A DNA stretch of 64,000 nucleotides, taken from positions 1,116,001 to 1,180,000 of the forward strand of contig NZ_CP060414.2 in assembly GCF_014297595.2 (NCBI RefSeq). The letters run 5' to 3'. The notes under the pieces are model-generated. The model was not told the origin of the DNA, made no database searches, and worked only from the letters and a program-made list of their open reading frames with translations. Positions 26,593-35,683 of the stretch are shown here, piece by piece. The stretch's first letter is position 1, and every line of letters starts with the position of its first letter. The position numbers and the translations under genes are program-made. Origin of the DNA: Neisseria musculi (GTDB lineage Bacteria > Pseudomonadota > Gammaproteobacteria > Burkholderiales > Neisseriaceae).

Positions 26593-27261
26593 TTATCCCG
26601 GTATCGGCGGCGATGTCTGCCCGCCGCTGTCGCCGGTGTGCGGGTGGTTGGCCAACGAAACGCCCGATGCCGCCACATCGCCGTCTGTTTCAAAACTGCC
26701 GCCCGTTTGAGTTACGTTGCCGCTAAATGTCGCGCCATTGCCGCCCTGCACGGCCATGCCGCCGTTGCCGTTGATTTGGCCTTGTGCGGTCAACACCGCG
26801 CTGGTCTCCAGCATGGGCGTTTCAAAGTTGGCTGCTTCGCTGGCCGTGATTTTGTAGCTTTTGCAGTTAACCTTAAAAACATCGCAATCGGCCTCGATAA
26901 CCTTGCCGCTCTTAATCACGATTTTTGCCCCTTCGTGGTTAAAAATGGCCGTTTCGCCCGGGCTGAGGTTTTTAATGCGGTATCGGCCGTGCTGCGTGCA
27001 CACAATCACACCGTGCGACGTTGCACCACCCAGCGGGATAACCACCGCTTCCGAGCCTGCCGGCGGGTTGCTGGCAAAGCCGTATTCCTGCAAGTGTTCG
27101 AGGTCTTGCAGGGTTTCGTCGGCCAAGCCGCCCAACTGCACACGCTGTATCAGCCCGTCCGACACAACCAGTGTGATTTTGCCGCGGAACGCCGCCCGCA
27201 CGGTATCGCCGATGTTTCGGGCCGTTTGCGCCGCCCGCTTCGCCATTTTTGCCAAACTCAT
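26593..27261 (-). CDS. Baseplate assembly protein V / central spike (Mu gp45)
   Basis: 222 residues. The N-terminal OB-like part has 'LQVYGFASNPPAGSEAVVIPLGGATSHGVIVC'-type sequence (residues about 45-95), followed by regular beta repeats ('INGNGGMAVQGGNGATFSGNVTQTGGSFET') that build a trimeric spike, and 'VSLANHPHTGDSG', where the HxH pair resembles the iron-binding tip of Mu gp45. Start overlaps the gp44 stop by four bases (ATGA). Confidence 0.88.
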   Translation of the reverse strand: MSLAKMAKRAAQTARNIGDTVRAAFRGKITLVVSDGLIQRVQLGGLADETLQDLEHLQEYGFASNPPAGSEAVVIPLGGATSHGVIVCTQHGRYRIKNLSPGETAIFNHEGAKIVIKSGKVIEADCDVFKVNCKSYKITASEAANFETPMLETSAVLTAQGQINGNGGMAVQGGNGATFSGNVTQTGGSFETDGDVAASGVSLANHPHTGDSGGQTSPPIPG

Positions 27262-28412
27262 TCAAATACCGCCGTTTTGTTGGTTTCCGTTTTTTGTTTT
27301 TTGCCTGCTTTTTTACGGTTGGTTACGCCTTTTTTGCTGCCCTTACGCTTGCGCGCCTGCTCCGATTTTTTGGGGTAGGCATCGGGCGTCCAAACCCCGT
27401 CCTCTTTGAACCGCAGCTCTGTTTGCGTGCCGCTGCCGCGGGAGAGCATAAACCGCCGCCCCATCAAGTAAAACACCGCATCGATGCCGTGCTCGTCATC
27501 AATCACATGCACCCGCTGGCCGGGCTGCCACAACACACCGTCGCGCGTGGCATGGCCGCCTACCGTAACCGTTAGGGTAAACCCCTCCAGCCGCCAATCG
27601 GCCAGCTGCTTTTTGGCCTGCTTTTGCAGCGCGGCCAAATTGTCGGCGTCGGACACCACCACCGTTTTGGGTTTGTGAAGCGTCATGGTCGGGTCTTTGT
27701 AAACCCATTTGAGATCGTGTTTGGCGCTGTCGCCGCTTTTTGCGTGCGATTGCGCCAGAAACACCACCTCCGAGTAGCGGTTATCTACCGACCACTCCAG
27801 CACCACGCTTTCGGTGTTGCGCCGTTTGTCGCTGCGGCTCCAACACAAGGTGGCCACGGGCGGGCTGGCATAATCCGCCCCGCCCACAACCAGCGTGCCG
27901 TCCGGCTCCATCCACGGATGCAGCCCCACCGAATTGGCAATATGCGTTAACGCCTGCCACACGCTCTCGCCCGGCTCGATGTCGATTTTATCGAGCACCG
28001 GGTTACTCTCGGCCTTGAGCCGGATATTTTTGATTTGCGGCCATGGCGCCACCAGTTTTTTAGCTGCGTCCAACACGGTCATGCCCTTAACATTGAGCTG
28101 CACGGCAGAGCAATCCACCAACAACCCGGCATAGTCGCGCCCGCTAAGCCGCAGCGAGCGCGAACCCTTGCGCTTATCGTGATGCTGGCTGTCGACAATG
28201 CCCGTCATCACCGTTTGGCCGTCTATTACCACCTCGCACGTCTCCCCCGACAAATCGGGGATTTCCGCCGCGCCGTAGGGCAGGCCGATGGCAAAATCGA
28301 AACCGTCGGCCGGTATCAAAAAATCGCTGTCTATATCGTAGCTCTCCCAATCGCGGTGCTCTTTGCCGCCGATACGCACGGCGGTGGTGTGGCCGTAGGA
28401 ATTATTTTGCAT
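27258..28412 (-). CDS. Baseplate hub protein (Mu gpP/gp44)
   Basis: 384 residues of the gp27-like hub family: 'RIGGKEHRDWESYDIDSDFLIPADGFDFAIGLPYG' at the start, 'GIVDSQHHDKRKGSRSLRLSGRDYAGLLVDCSA', 'ESVWQALTHIANSVGLHPWMEPDGTLVVGG', and a Lys-rich C-terminal tail (KKSEQARKRKGSKK). The hub joins tail tube and spike. It overlaps gene N by 11 bp and gp45 by 4 bp. Confidence 0.9.
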   Translation of the reverse strand: MQNNSYGHTTAVRIGGKEHRDWESYDIDSDFLIPADGFDFAIGLPYGAAEIPDLSGETCEVVIDGQTVMTGIVDSQHHDKRKGSRSLRLSGRDYAGLLVDCSAVQLNVKGMTVLDAAKKLVAPWPQIKNIRLKAESNPVLDKIDIEPGESVWQALTHIANSVGLHPWMEPDGTLVVGGADYASPPVATLCWSRSDKRRNTESVVLEWSVDNRYSEVVFLAQSHAKSGDSAKHDLKWVYKDPTMTLHKPKTVVVSDADNLAALQKQAKKQLADWRLEGFTLTVTVGGHATRDGVLWQPGQRVHVIDDEHGIDAVFYLMGRRFMLSRGSGTQTELRFKEDGVWTPDAYPKKSEQARKRKGSKKGVTNRKKAGKKQKTETNKTAVFE

Positions 28413-29727
28413 AGCTGTTTACCAGTTCGCCCCGCGCGATAAATGCGGGGTGTTTGATATGGGGGTTGAGTTTGACCAGCTCGTCGGCGCGGCCAAGGTC
28501 GCCGTAAAACTCGTGCGCCAGCTGGTGCACGGTGCAGTCAAACTGGGCAATCCGCACCACCAGTGGCGGCTTTTGGTTTATTTCCGCCACAATCAGGCGG
28601 TTAAACCGCGCGGCCAGCCTGCGCAATGCCTCGCCGGCGGTGTGGGCGCTGCTGTATAGCGCATCGGCGCTCAAACTGCCCGCAGCGGTGGCATCGGCCT
28701 GTATGGCGCGCATCAGGTCGATTTCCGCCTGTATCCGCGCACGGATTTGGCGGTTAACGTGCATCAGCTCGGCCGCGCTCATCTCGCCGCCGCGCGTCTC
28801 CACCAAGTCAACCGCCACCGCCACCAGCCCCAAACACACCGATGCGCGCAAGGCCGCGTCAATCGGCCGCATTTGGTTGGCAGTGATTTTTTGCAGTTGG
28901 GTTACACCGCCTTTGCCGCTCAGCAAATCTCCGCCCAAGGCCGCGCACTCGGCCGCTTTGGCCGACACCTCGTCAAACAGCTGCCGCGCCGCCAAACCGC
29001 CCTGCGCGGTATCAATGTTTGCCGATAGGGCCGCCTCGTTTTTCAGGCCGTCTGAAACCATATCCGCCATCGTGCCTAGATTGGCACCCAAGCTCTGCCT
29101 AAAGGTATCTGCGCTGTAAGAGCCGCTCCACGGCCAGCCTACCTCATTAAAATCAAACAGCCGCCGCACCGCCCCGAACACGCCCGCGCCGGCGCTCCAA
29201 ATGCCCAGCGCGCTGCCCCACAAGTCGGACACGCCCGCATCAACCGCCAGCAGCGTGTCGATAAAGCCAAATGCCGCCTCTTTGTAGGCGTCGATTTCGG
29301 CAATCAGGGCTTCCATCTCAACTAAAAAACTGTTTTCAAAAACAAAAATTTCCTGCGCTTCGGCGGCCTCACGGAACGTGATGTCGACTGCCGCGTAATC
29401 CACATTGTCGGCCTCGTGGCGGTAGCTCCACGATGCCGCAATCATGTTTTGCATCCGCCCCCAAACAGGGTGTACCAACACCCCCGCGCCCGGCTCCTCC
29501 AGCGCATCAAGCAGCTTTTTCAGACGGCCTGCATAGCCTTTGCCCCAAAAAACCGCCCGAATCTGCACCTGCCTGCCCGTGGTGCCCATATCCTCAAGGT
29601 CAACGCCCTGCACAAAGGCGCGGGCGTGCTCGGCCAACGCTTTGCCGTTGCTCTCGTCGACAGACTCAATGTCAAACCCCACGCCCTTATAAGACGCATC
29701 CTGCAAAACGGTATGCCACGCGCTCAT
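28402..29727 (-). CDS. DNA circularization / tail protein N (Mu gp43)
   Basis: 441 residues. Begins MSAWHTVLQDASYKGVGFDI, and 'HAFVQGVDLEDMGTTGRQVQIRAVFWGKGYAGRLKKLLDAL' is typical of the DNA-circulation N-terminal domain shared by Mu gpN. The middle is Ala-rich and helical; the C-terminal 'VRIAQFDCTVHQLAHEFYGDLGRADELVKLNPHIKHP' is LysM-like. In the virion it belongs to the tail tip/baseplate. Confidence 0.9.
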   Translation of the reverse strand: MSAWHTVLQDASYKGVGFDIESVDESNGKALAEHARAFVQGVDLEDMGTTGRQVQIRAVFWGKGYAGRLKKLLDALEEPGAGVLVHPVWGRMQNMIAASWSYRHEADNVDYAAVDITFREAAEAQEIFVFENSFLVEMEALIAEIDAYKEAAFGFIDTLLAVDAGVSDLWGSALGIWSAGAGVFGAVRRLFDFNEVGWPWSGSYSADTFRQSLGANLGTMADMVSDGLKNEAALSANIDTAQGGLAARQLFDEVSAKAAECAALGGDLLSGKGGVTQLQKITANQMRPIDAALRASVCLGLVAVAVDLVETRGGEMSAAELMHVNRQIRARIQAEIDLMRAIQADATAAGSLSADALYSSAHTAGEALRRLAARFNRLIVAEINQKPPLVVRIAQFDCTVHQLAHEFYGDLGRADELVKLNPHIKHPAFIARGELVNSYAK

Positions 29728-31817
29728 TGGCCTGCCCCTCTGCCAAACATCAACACCTGATGCCGCGACACCTCGTTGGCAATCACACGCCCGTCGAGCG
29801 TTACGGCAATATTGTTTTGGATGGTTTGATTAAGCCCGCCCAGCGTGCCGTTGATGGCGTTAAGGCTGCCGGTAACGGCTGCGGTATCGGCGGCCAGCGC
29901 CGCATGGTATTGCGCGGTTTGCTCCGCAATCGCGGCCTGATAGGCTGCGGTTTGCTGGGTAATAACGGGCGCAAGCGGCTCGGCTGGCTTGAGCGGCTCG
30001 GCCGGCTTAAGCGGGGCCAGCGGCTCCGCCCGCAACCGCGGCGGCGGCTGCACGGGAAGATAGGGCTTGTTGGCTCGCCAAGCCTCGCGCATCTTTGCCA
30101 TGCGCTCGTCTTCGCCCGCGTTCAGGCTTTCTGAACGCAACAGCAAACCCAAACCAAAACTTGTTTTGGCATTAAAAAGTTTGCCGATTTTGCCAAACCA
30201 TCGGCCGCCCGCCCCGCCTTTGGGTGCACCGCCGCCGTTTTTGCCCGGTAAAAAATCCCCCAACCCCTTGCCGTTTGCCATTGCCACCAACCCCAATGCG
30301 CCCGCAGCAGCCGTTGCCGCAGCGGTTAACGCTTTGGCCGCCAACGCAGCATTCGGAAACTCGGCCGAAATCCCCATCAAGCCGGTTTGGAAACTTATCA
30401 GCGGCTCGGTGAGGCTCTCGGTCATCATGGCAATTGATTTATCCCGCTCCTGCTTGGCTGCATCGGTCATCATCCTTGCCTCATTGAGGCGCGCCACTTT
30501 GCCGTTATCGTATGTAACGCCCGCCAGCGATTGCAGGTATTTGTTGATTTGCTCCAAATCCGAGGCGGCAAACAAGCCTTGCTTTGCCTGCAAGTCAGGC
30601 ATCACTTTAGACAACACAAACCCGTGCATCATATTCATTTGTTCGGCGGCGGTTTTGTCGCCCTGCTCGGCTTTGGCTTTATATCCGGCATACTCTTTGT
30701 CTTTTGCCAGCATCTGGTCCACCAAGCGGCTTAACACCTGTATGGCATTTTCGCCGTTGGCCTTGCCTCTCAAAACCGAGCCCTCCCAATCGATGCCTTT
30801 TCCGGGGGCTGCCGGATTGTCAAGTTTGGACAAGCGTTTAACCGTATCTGCCGACAATGTTTTGTTAAGGATATTGCCAACGTTGGTAGCCGCCTCGCTG
30901 GTTGTGCCCGATTTGTTTGCCGCCGACTGAAGCAGCGCCAGCAAATACTCAAACCCCTGCATGCCGTTCAGGCCGGCGGCCTGCGCCTGCGGCAGCAGCG
31001 CGGGCAGCTCGCGCACCATGTCGGCAATCTCAAAATTGCCGTCCAATCCCGACTGCAAAGCCTTTTCAAATGCCAAGCCCAAGTCTTTGCCGTTAAAACC
31101 CGCATCTTTAAGCACTTTCATTAGTTTTGCGGTGTCGTCGGGGTTGTATTGCCCGTTTTCGCTGGCTGCCATCATGGCCGCATAAGATGTTTGCGCGTCT
31201 GCCTGCACCTCTTTAAAGCTCATGCCGTTTGTCATCATGGCACTAATCATGCCCAACGCGGAATCCGCATTACCGCCATTTTGTTTAATCAGCTCCAACG
31301 CCAGCTCTTTAACCTGTTTTGCCCCCTCGGTTGCAATCCATTGCGCCGACTTGCTGTCGTCCTCGATAAATGCTTGTCGCGCCACTTGGTTGATGTTGGC
31401 ATTAAGCTGTTTTTTATCGTCCATCGCAGGCTTGAGCACAGCAAAAGCGGCCGTTCCGGCAGCCATGCCGGCCGCCCCGACTGCAAAAGCCTTTTGCAGC
31501 CGCGAACCTTTGCCCAACTCGGCATTAAGCTCCGCCACACGTTGTTTGGTCGCCCGCGCCGCCCGTGCCAAATCGTTTTGCGATGCCAAGCCACTACGTC
31601 GCAGGCGGTTATAAGCGGCTTCCGTTGCGCGGATTTCGCGCTGTATTGCTTTTTCGGAGCGGATTCCCGCAACCTCATAAGGTTTGTTTGCCCGCGCCAA
31701 TTGAGCTTTGGATAACGCCGTGCGCTTTAACTGCCGCTCGGTTTCGGCAAGCAGGCGGCGCGCACCGTCATCGCGCCCCGTAAGCGACAACACCAATTTC
31801 ATCAAACCGTTTGCCAT
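29724..31817 (-). CDS. Tail tape measure protein (Mu gp42)
   Basis: 697 residues. N-terminal coiled coil (about 20-100, many Arg/Ala/Leu), a hydrophobic stretch 'AFAVGAAGMAAGTAAFAVL', then the TP901-type core ('GNADSALGMISAMMTNGMSFKEVQADAQTSYAAMMAASENGQYNPDD'), a second hydrophobic segment (about 475-515) and a Pro-rich repeat 'RAEPLAPLKPAEPLKPAEPL'. Length sets tail length. Four-base overlap with gene N. Confidence 0.93.
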   Translation of the reverse strand: MANGLMKLVLSLTGRDDGARRLLAETERQLKRTALSKAQLARANKPYEVAGIRSEKAIQREIRATEAAYNRLRRSGLASQNDLARAARATKQRVAELNAELGKGSRLQKAFAVGAAGMAAGTAAFAVLKPAMDDKKQLNANINQVARQAFIEDDSKSAQWIATEGAKQVKELALELIKQNGGNADSALGMISAMMTNGMSFKEVQADAQTSYAAMMAASENGQYNPDDTAKLMKVLKDAGFNGKDLGLAFEKALQSGLDGNFEIADMVRELPALLPQAQAAGLNGMQGFEYLLALLQSAANKSGTTSEAATNVGNILNKTLSADTVKRLSKLDNPAAPGKGIDWEGSVLRGKANGENAIQVLSRLVDQMLAKDKEYAGYKAKAEQGDKTAAEQMNMMHGFVLSKVMPDLQAKQGLFAASDLEQINKYLQSLAGVTYDNGKVARLNEARMMTDAAKQERDKSIAMMTESLTEPLISFQTGLMGISAEFPNAALAAKALTAAATAAAGALGLVAMANGKGLGDFLPGKNGGGAPKGGAGGRWFGKIGKLFNAKTSFGLGLLLRSESLNAGEDERMAKMREAWRANKPYLPVQPPPRLRAEPLAPLKPAEPLKPAEPLAPVITQQTAAYQAAIAEQTAQYHAALAADTAAVTGSLNAINGTLGGLNQTIQNNIAVTLDGRVIANEVSRHQVLMFGRGAGQ

Positions 31818-31993
31818 AAAAAACAGCCTTTAAACTCACATTAACTCACGGTTAATTATGGCTTAAAGGCTGATCGCAAGGATATTTAAGGGGCTTCAAG
31901 CCCTAATCTTGCCGGGGGAGCCGCGAAAAGGCAAAAAAAGGCCGTCTGAAACAACATTGAAACTGTTTTCAGACGGCCTTGTGCTATACCGGT

Positions 31994-32143
31994 TTATGGC
32001 TTGGGCAGCCGCCTTGAGATAATCACTCCGTCATCACTCGGCTTTTTAATGCCCAGGCTTGCCAAAATATCGTCAAACCATGCCGTCAGCTCGGCGTGGC
32101 ACATATTGGCGACGGCCTCGGCGGATATGCCCGCCTTGGCCAT
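31994..32143 (-). CDS. Probable frameshift extension of tail assembly chaperone (gp41')
   Basis: 49 codons from an ATG at 32143, MAKAGISAEAVANMCHAELT onward, ending 'IISRRLPKP'. It lies in the -1 frame relative to the gene ending at 32149, and that frame is open upstream through the end of the preceding gene. Mu and most tailed phages make a longer chaperone by -1 slippage at this place, before the tape measure gene. 'ACAAAAC' near 32190 is a possible but not canonical slip site. Confidence 0.55.
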   Translation of the reverse strand: MAKAGISAEAVANMCHAELTAWFDDILASLGIKKPSDDGVIISRRLPKP

Positions 32144-32148
32144 CAGAA

Positions 32149-32574
32149 TCACGGATTGGCGGTAGTTTCGGTGGCTGTTGCGGTAGCTTCCGCGGCCCGT
32201 TTTGTCCAGGCGGCCGCTGCGGTGCCCGTGGGGGCTGCCCCAGCGGCGGTGTATTTTACCCGCAGTGCATCCTGCGCGGCCAAAATAATGCCGTAGTCCT
32301 CGCCGGTGAGGTTTTCCAGCAGGTAGGCGGCGGTAAGCTGCTCGGGGGCGATGCCGTCAACAGTGAGCTGCTCGGCCCAATAGGCCATTGTTTCGGCCAT
32401 CAGCGCGGCGGTTTTGCCGTTTTCGGTTTGCGCTTCGGCTCCGCCTATCTCTTCGATGGCGGCTTGCGCGCGCAACTCGCCGCCGATGGTAAGCGGGCGC
32501 AGGGCGGCGCGCTTGGCCACCTTATCCGTGCCAGGCACGGGCAGCCCCCATGCCAAATCAAAATCGTATTTCAT
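32149..32574 (-). CDS. Tail assembly chaperone (Mu gp41)
   Basis: 141 residues. Starts MKYDFDLAWGLPVPGTDKVA, with 'RAALRPLTIGGELRAQAAIEEIGGAE' and 'TMAYWAEQLTVDGIAPEQLTAAYLLENLTGEDYGIIL', matching the phage tail assembly chaperone of Mu-like phages (gp41/DUF E family). The C-terminus is Ala/Thr-rich and low complexity. Located between tube and tape measure, its expected place. Confidence 0.82.
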   Translation of the reverse strand: MKYDFDLAWGLPVPGTDKVAKRAALRPLTIGGELRAQAAIEEIGGAEAQTENGKTAALMAETMAYWAEQLTVDGIAPEQLTAAYLLENLTGEDYGIILAAQDALRVKYTAAGAAPTGTAAAAWTKRAAEATATATETTANP

Positions 32575-32580
32575 GCCGCG

Positions 32581-32958
32581 TTACTCCGTGATTTTGTGCA
32601 GCGCCACCATCTCGATGTCGATGCGCGCTTCGTTATCAACCTCATACTGCTCGCTGGTCTCGACGGTAAAGCAGTCGATATACGATGTACGGCGCTCCTC
32701 TTTGTTGATGGGGTAGATGGTAATCTTGGCTTTGGTGATGTTATCCCAATCAATTTCTGTGCCGTCGATGGGGATGGCGGCGGTAACGCTCAGTTTGTGT
32801 TCGGTTACGCCATCGGCATAGCCTTTCACGCGCCCTTGGCGGTTCATGGTTTTAACGGGTTTGCGGCCTGTGGTGGTTTGCGGCTTGATGCTCACAATCT
32901 CAACGTCTTGGCCGTTAACCTCCATAATCACCGCGCCGACATAGGTTGCGTCGCTCAT
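32581..32958 (-). CDS. Tail tube protein (Mu gpM/gp40)
   Basis: 125 residues: 'GAVIMEVNGQDVEIVSIKPQTTTGRKPVKTMNRQGRVKGYADGV' and 'ITIYPINKEERRTSYIDCFTVETSEQYEVDNEARIDIEMVA' are the Mu tube-protein pattern. It polymerises inside the sheath. The gene follows the sheath gene, with paired uptake sequences (about 32979-33017) in the 65-bp gap that may weaken read-through. Confidence 0.9.
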   Translation of the reverse strand: MSDATYVGAVIMEVNGQDVEIVSIKPQTTTGRKPVKTMNRQGRVKGYADGVTEHKLSVTAAIPIDGTEIDWDNITKAKITIYPINKEERRTSYIDCFTVETSEQYEVDNEARIDIEMVALHKITE

Positions 32959-33023
32959 TTTGCTTTCCTTTTTTGGGTTTTCAGACGGCCTTTAAAGGTG
33001 TTTTAAGGCCGTCTGAAACGGGT

Positions 33024-34430
33024 TTAAAGATACAGGTCGATGCGGGCGGCAAACACGTGCAGGCCGTTAACCACATCTACCGGGATAACCACATTCAGGC
33101 GGTTGGGGTCGTTGGGGTCGCGCTCCACAATCAAGAGATGCGCATTGGCCATCACGCTCTCGATGATTTCGGCTTCTTCCAGTTTGAGCAGCACGTCGAG
33201 GATTTCCGAGCGCACTTTTTTCGGCGTGCGTTCGTGCAGTTTTTCGCGCGGGAAGCGCAGGGCAACACGCTGGTCTACCGCATCGCGCACATAATCCAGC
33301 GTGCGGATGGTGGTAATGTCGAGCAGGGCGGGGTCGTCGGTGCCGGTGGCGTTTTTGGTGTATGTGGACACCGCACGCAGAATCTGCACCTTGTTGTTAA
33401 CCACGGTCAGCGGGGTGATGCCGTTGTAAAGGGCGTTGTTAAGCTCGGCGTAAACCGGCCAATCGGCATCCGATGTGATGCCCAAGCCCTTAACCTCAAG
33501 CGTGTTCAGGGGCTTGGCCGGGTCTTCCTCGAATGCCAACACCGCCGCATAACCTGCGGCAATAATGGCGCTGCCCTCAACGGCGCGCTTATACCACGGC
33601 ACGCTGATGCGGCCGTCGTTGAGTTTGCCTGCAAACGTAGTGGCGGCTGCCAATGTGCCGCGCTGGCCGATAACGCCGATGGCGCCGCGTTTTTCGATGG
33701 CATTGGATACTGCGGTCAGATGGGCGCTCAGGCGCTTGGCGTTGGCATCGTCGCCAAACGCGCTGCACACGATGTGGTAGCGTTTGCCCGCCACCGCGTT
33801 GAGCGCGGCGGAAATATCGGCGTTGCCCTCGCCGCCGGAAAACGGGGTAACGCTCACTTTTAAGCCCGTGGCCGTGGTTGACGCGCTCAATGCCAGCTCG
33901 TTGCCGATCTCGCCCTTGCATTTGGCCGTCAGGCTTACCGCCGCCGCCGAACCTGCCGCCGCCGGGCTGTCCGCCGTGCCCAGCAGGGTACGTAAACGGC
34001 CGGCCACGGTGTCGGGGGTATCATCGGCATTAACCGATGTGGCATAAGCCACGCCGCCCAACACCACGGTGGCGGTGCCGGCTGTGGCCGGCAGGCCGGA
34101 AACGGTAACGCCGGCAGTAGCGGCCTGCGCGCCGTCGGCGGCATCGGCCACGCCGATTACGGTCAAATCCAAATATTGGTTATTGGTAAACGCTTGGCGC
34201 ACGCACAAATGCGCCCACGAGCCGGCGCCGAACAAATCGGCCGCCTGCACATCGCTAAACAGGTTAACCGGCACATTGGGCGTTTGGCTGCCCGCCGCCG
34301 TCATCAGCGCAATCAGCACCATTTTCTGCGGGTTTTGCGGCAGGCCGCTAACCGCGGTTTTGGTGTTAAATTCGATGTATCGCCCGGGCACGCGGATGCT
34401 GCCGGGAATGGTGTCAAAATCCACTTTCAT
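33024..34430 (-). CDS. Tail sheath protein (Mu gpL)
   Basis: 468 residues. Begins 'DFDTIPGSIRVPGRYIEFNT', has 'QTPNVPVNLFSDVQAADLFGAGSWAHLCVRQAFTNN' and a conserved C-terminal handle 'VRDAVDQRVALRFPREKLHERTPKKVRSEILDVLLKLEEAEIIE'. Contractile sheath of a myovirus tail. Overlaps DUF2635 gene by one base, so translation is coupled. Confidence 0.95.
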   Translation of the reverse strand: MKVDFDTIPGSIRVPGRYIEFNTKTAVSGLPQNPQKMVLIALMTAAGSQTPNVPVNLFSDVQAADLFGAGSWAHLCVRQAFTNNQYLDLTVIGVADAADGAQAATAGVTVSGLPATAGTATVVLGGVAYATSVNADDTPDTVAGRLRTLLGTADSPAAAGSAAAVSLTAKCKGEIGNELALSASTTATGLKVSVTPFSGGEGNADISAALNAVAGKRYHIVCSAFGDDANAKRLSAHLTAVSNAIEKRGAIGVIGQRGTLAAATTFAGKLNDGRISVPWYKRAVEGSAIIAAGYAAVLAFEEDPAKPLNTLEVKGLGITSDADWPVYAELNNALYNGITPLTVVNNKVQILRAVSTYTKNATGTDDPALLDITTIRTLDYVRDAVDQRVALRFPREKLHERTPKKVRSEILDVLLKLEEAEIIESVMANAHLLIVERDPNDPNRLNVVIPVDVVNGLHVFAARIDLYL

Positions 34431-34615
34431 TACTTGCTGCCTTTCTTGGTGGCGGGTTCAGGGTCAACGGCTGCCAGCAGGTCGCCGTCGGCCAGCAGGC
34501 GGCGGTAATACAGCGTGTCGGGCACGCTCACAGGCTCTTGGCCGATATAGTCGTGCGCACGGCCCTCTTTGGGCACACGCAGGCCGTCGGCGGCCACTAC
34601 TTTGATTTTGTCCAT
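34430..34615 (-). CDS. DUF2635-type protein (Mu gp38)
   Basis: 61 residues: 'KVVAADGLRVPKEGRAHDYIGQEPVSVPDTLYYRRLLADGDL' matches the short protein always found just before the sheath in Mu-like phages. Role unknown, presumably tail assembly. Its start follows the gp37 stop by 2 bases. Confidence 0.85.
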   Translation of the reverse strand: MDKIKVVAADGLRVPKEGRAHDYIGQEPVSVPDTLYYRRLLADGDLLAAVDPEPATKKGSK

Positions 34616-34617
34616 GA

Positions 34618-35271
34618 TTAATCCTTTTTAAGGTTGATATCGGCGCCCACCTCCGCGCCGGTTGCGGGGTCGTAAATCTTGCCGGTAATGCCCTGCAAAT
34701 CAGGCCACGGCTCGGATAGGCTGCCCTGGTATTTGGCAAAAATATAATCGGGGCTGGCCGGGTCGTCGGTATGCTCCGGGTAGCGGCCGTTCTCCAACCC
34801 GACGCCGCTAAAGCAGATGCTGTACTCGATTGCATATATGCCCACCGCAGCCTGCTGCACCAAAACATGATTGGCAATCGCACGCACCGCTTTGGGAACC
34901 AACCCGCGGCTGTCGGCAAACCCCAGCCGCTGGCCGTCCAGCAGGCGGCGGATGGCGCGGATTAAATCGTTGCTGCCGATTTCGCGGGCGTCGATGCCGC
35001 CCTGCCGTTGCGCCGCCTCGCTGCGCAGGTTGCGGGTGGCGGCCATTACCACAAACTCGGCGGTGTCCTGATAACGCGCGCCCCTCAAACCCGCCGGCGA
35101 GCCTACCGTTTCGATTTTGCTTCCGCCATACGTTACCCAAACCGCGGGCAGGGTGTGGATTTGCCCGGCCAAATCGTCGGCCTCGCCGTTGTAGCTCTTA
35201 ACGGTGCGCACCATGCGCCCCAAACCGTTTTTCAGACGGCCTGTAATCGCCTGCTCAATATCAGTTATCAC
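34618..35271 (-). CDS. Mu gp37-like (DUF1834) head-tail protein
   Basis: 217 residues from a GTG at 35271 that overlaps the gp36 gene. Features: 'ITDIEQAITGRLKNGLGRMVRTVKSYNGE', 'LPAVWVTYGGSKIETVG', 'FVVMAATRNLRSEAAQRQG' and 'GSNDLIRAIRRLLDGQRLGF'. This family is the tail terminator/connector candidate in Mu-like phages. No in-frame ATG exists near the N-terminus, hence GTG. Confidence 0.85.
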   Translation of the reverse strand: MITDIEQAITGRLKNGLGRMVRTVKSYNGEADDLAGQIHTLPAVWVTYGGSKIETVGSPAGLRGARYQDTAEFVVMAATRNLRSEAAQRQGGIDAREIGSNDLIRAIRRLLDGQRLGFADSRGLVPKAVRAIANHVLVQQAAVGIYAIEYSICFSGVGLENGRYPEHTDDPASPDYIFAKYQGSLSEPWPDLQGITGKIYDPATGAEVGADINLKKD

Positions 35272-35683
35272 GTCCAAACACCTTGTTTTTGGCATTGGCA
35301 AAAATAACGCCGTTATCCGCCGCCGCGATTTCGCCGCCCGTGCCGTCCACTCCCAACTGCACATCGCCTTTGGCAATGGCGCGCAACAAGTCGAGCACGT
35401 CGATTTTGTAGCGGTTTCTGATTTCTTCGGTTATCAGCACGCCCGAGGCGGCAGTAAGGCGGTAACGGGCGATGTCGCAGCACAACCGCACCAAAATCGG
35501 CGGCGTATCGGCAAAAGGTCGGCTGAAACGGCCGAGATAGGCGTCGATTTCCGCCGTTGCGTCCTCCAAGGCCACCCGCGCCACATCGTCGTCAATCTCG
35601 CCGTCTTGGTTGCGGTCGGTGATTTGGATTACCTCCAAATCGCCAAACCTCGCCACCATATCGCCGACGGTTGCATAAGCCAT
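35261..35683 (-). CDS. Mu gp36-like (DUF1320) head-tail connector
   Basis: 140 residues: 'YATVGDMVARFGDLEVIQITDRNQDGEIDDDVARVALEDATAEIDAYLGRF' is the DUF1320 signature. It is probably the head-completion or adaptor protein. One-base overlap with the upstream gene and 11-bp overlap with gp37 place it in a tightly coupled run. Confidence 0.88.
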   Translation of the reverse strand: MAYATVGDMVARFGDLEVIQITDRNQDGEIDDDVARVALEDATAEIDAYLGRFSRPFADTPPILVRLCCDIARYRLTAASGVLITEEIRNRYKIDVLDLLRAIAKGDVQLGVDGTGGEIAAADNGVIFANAKNKVFGRDN

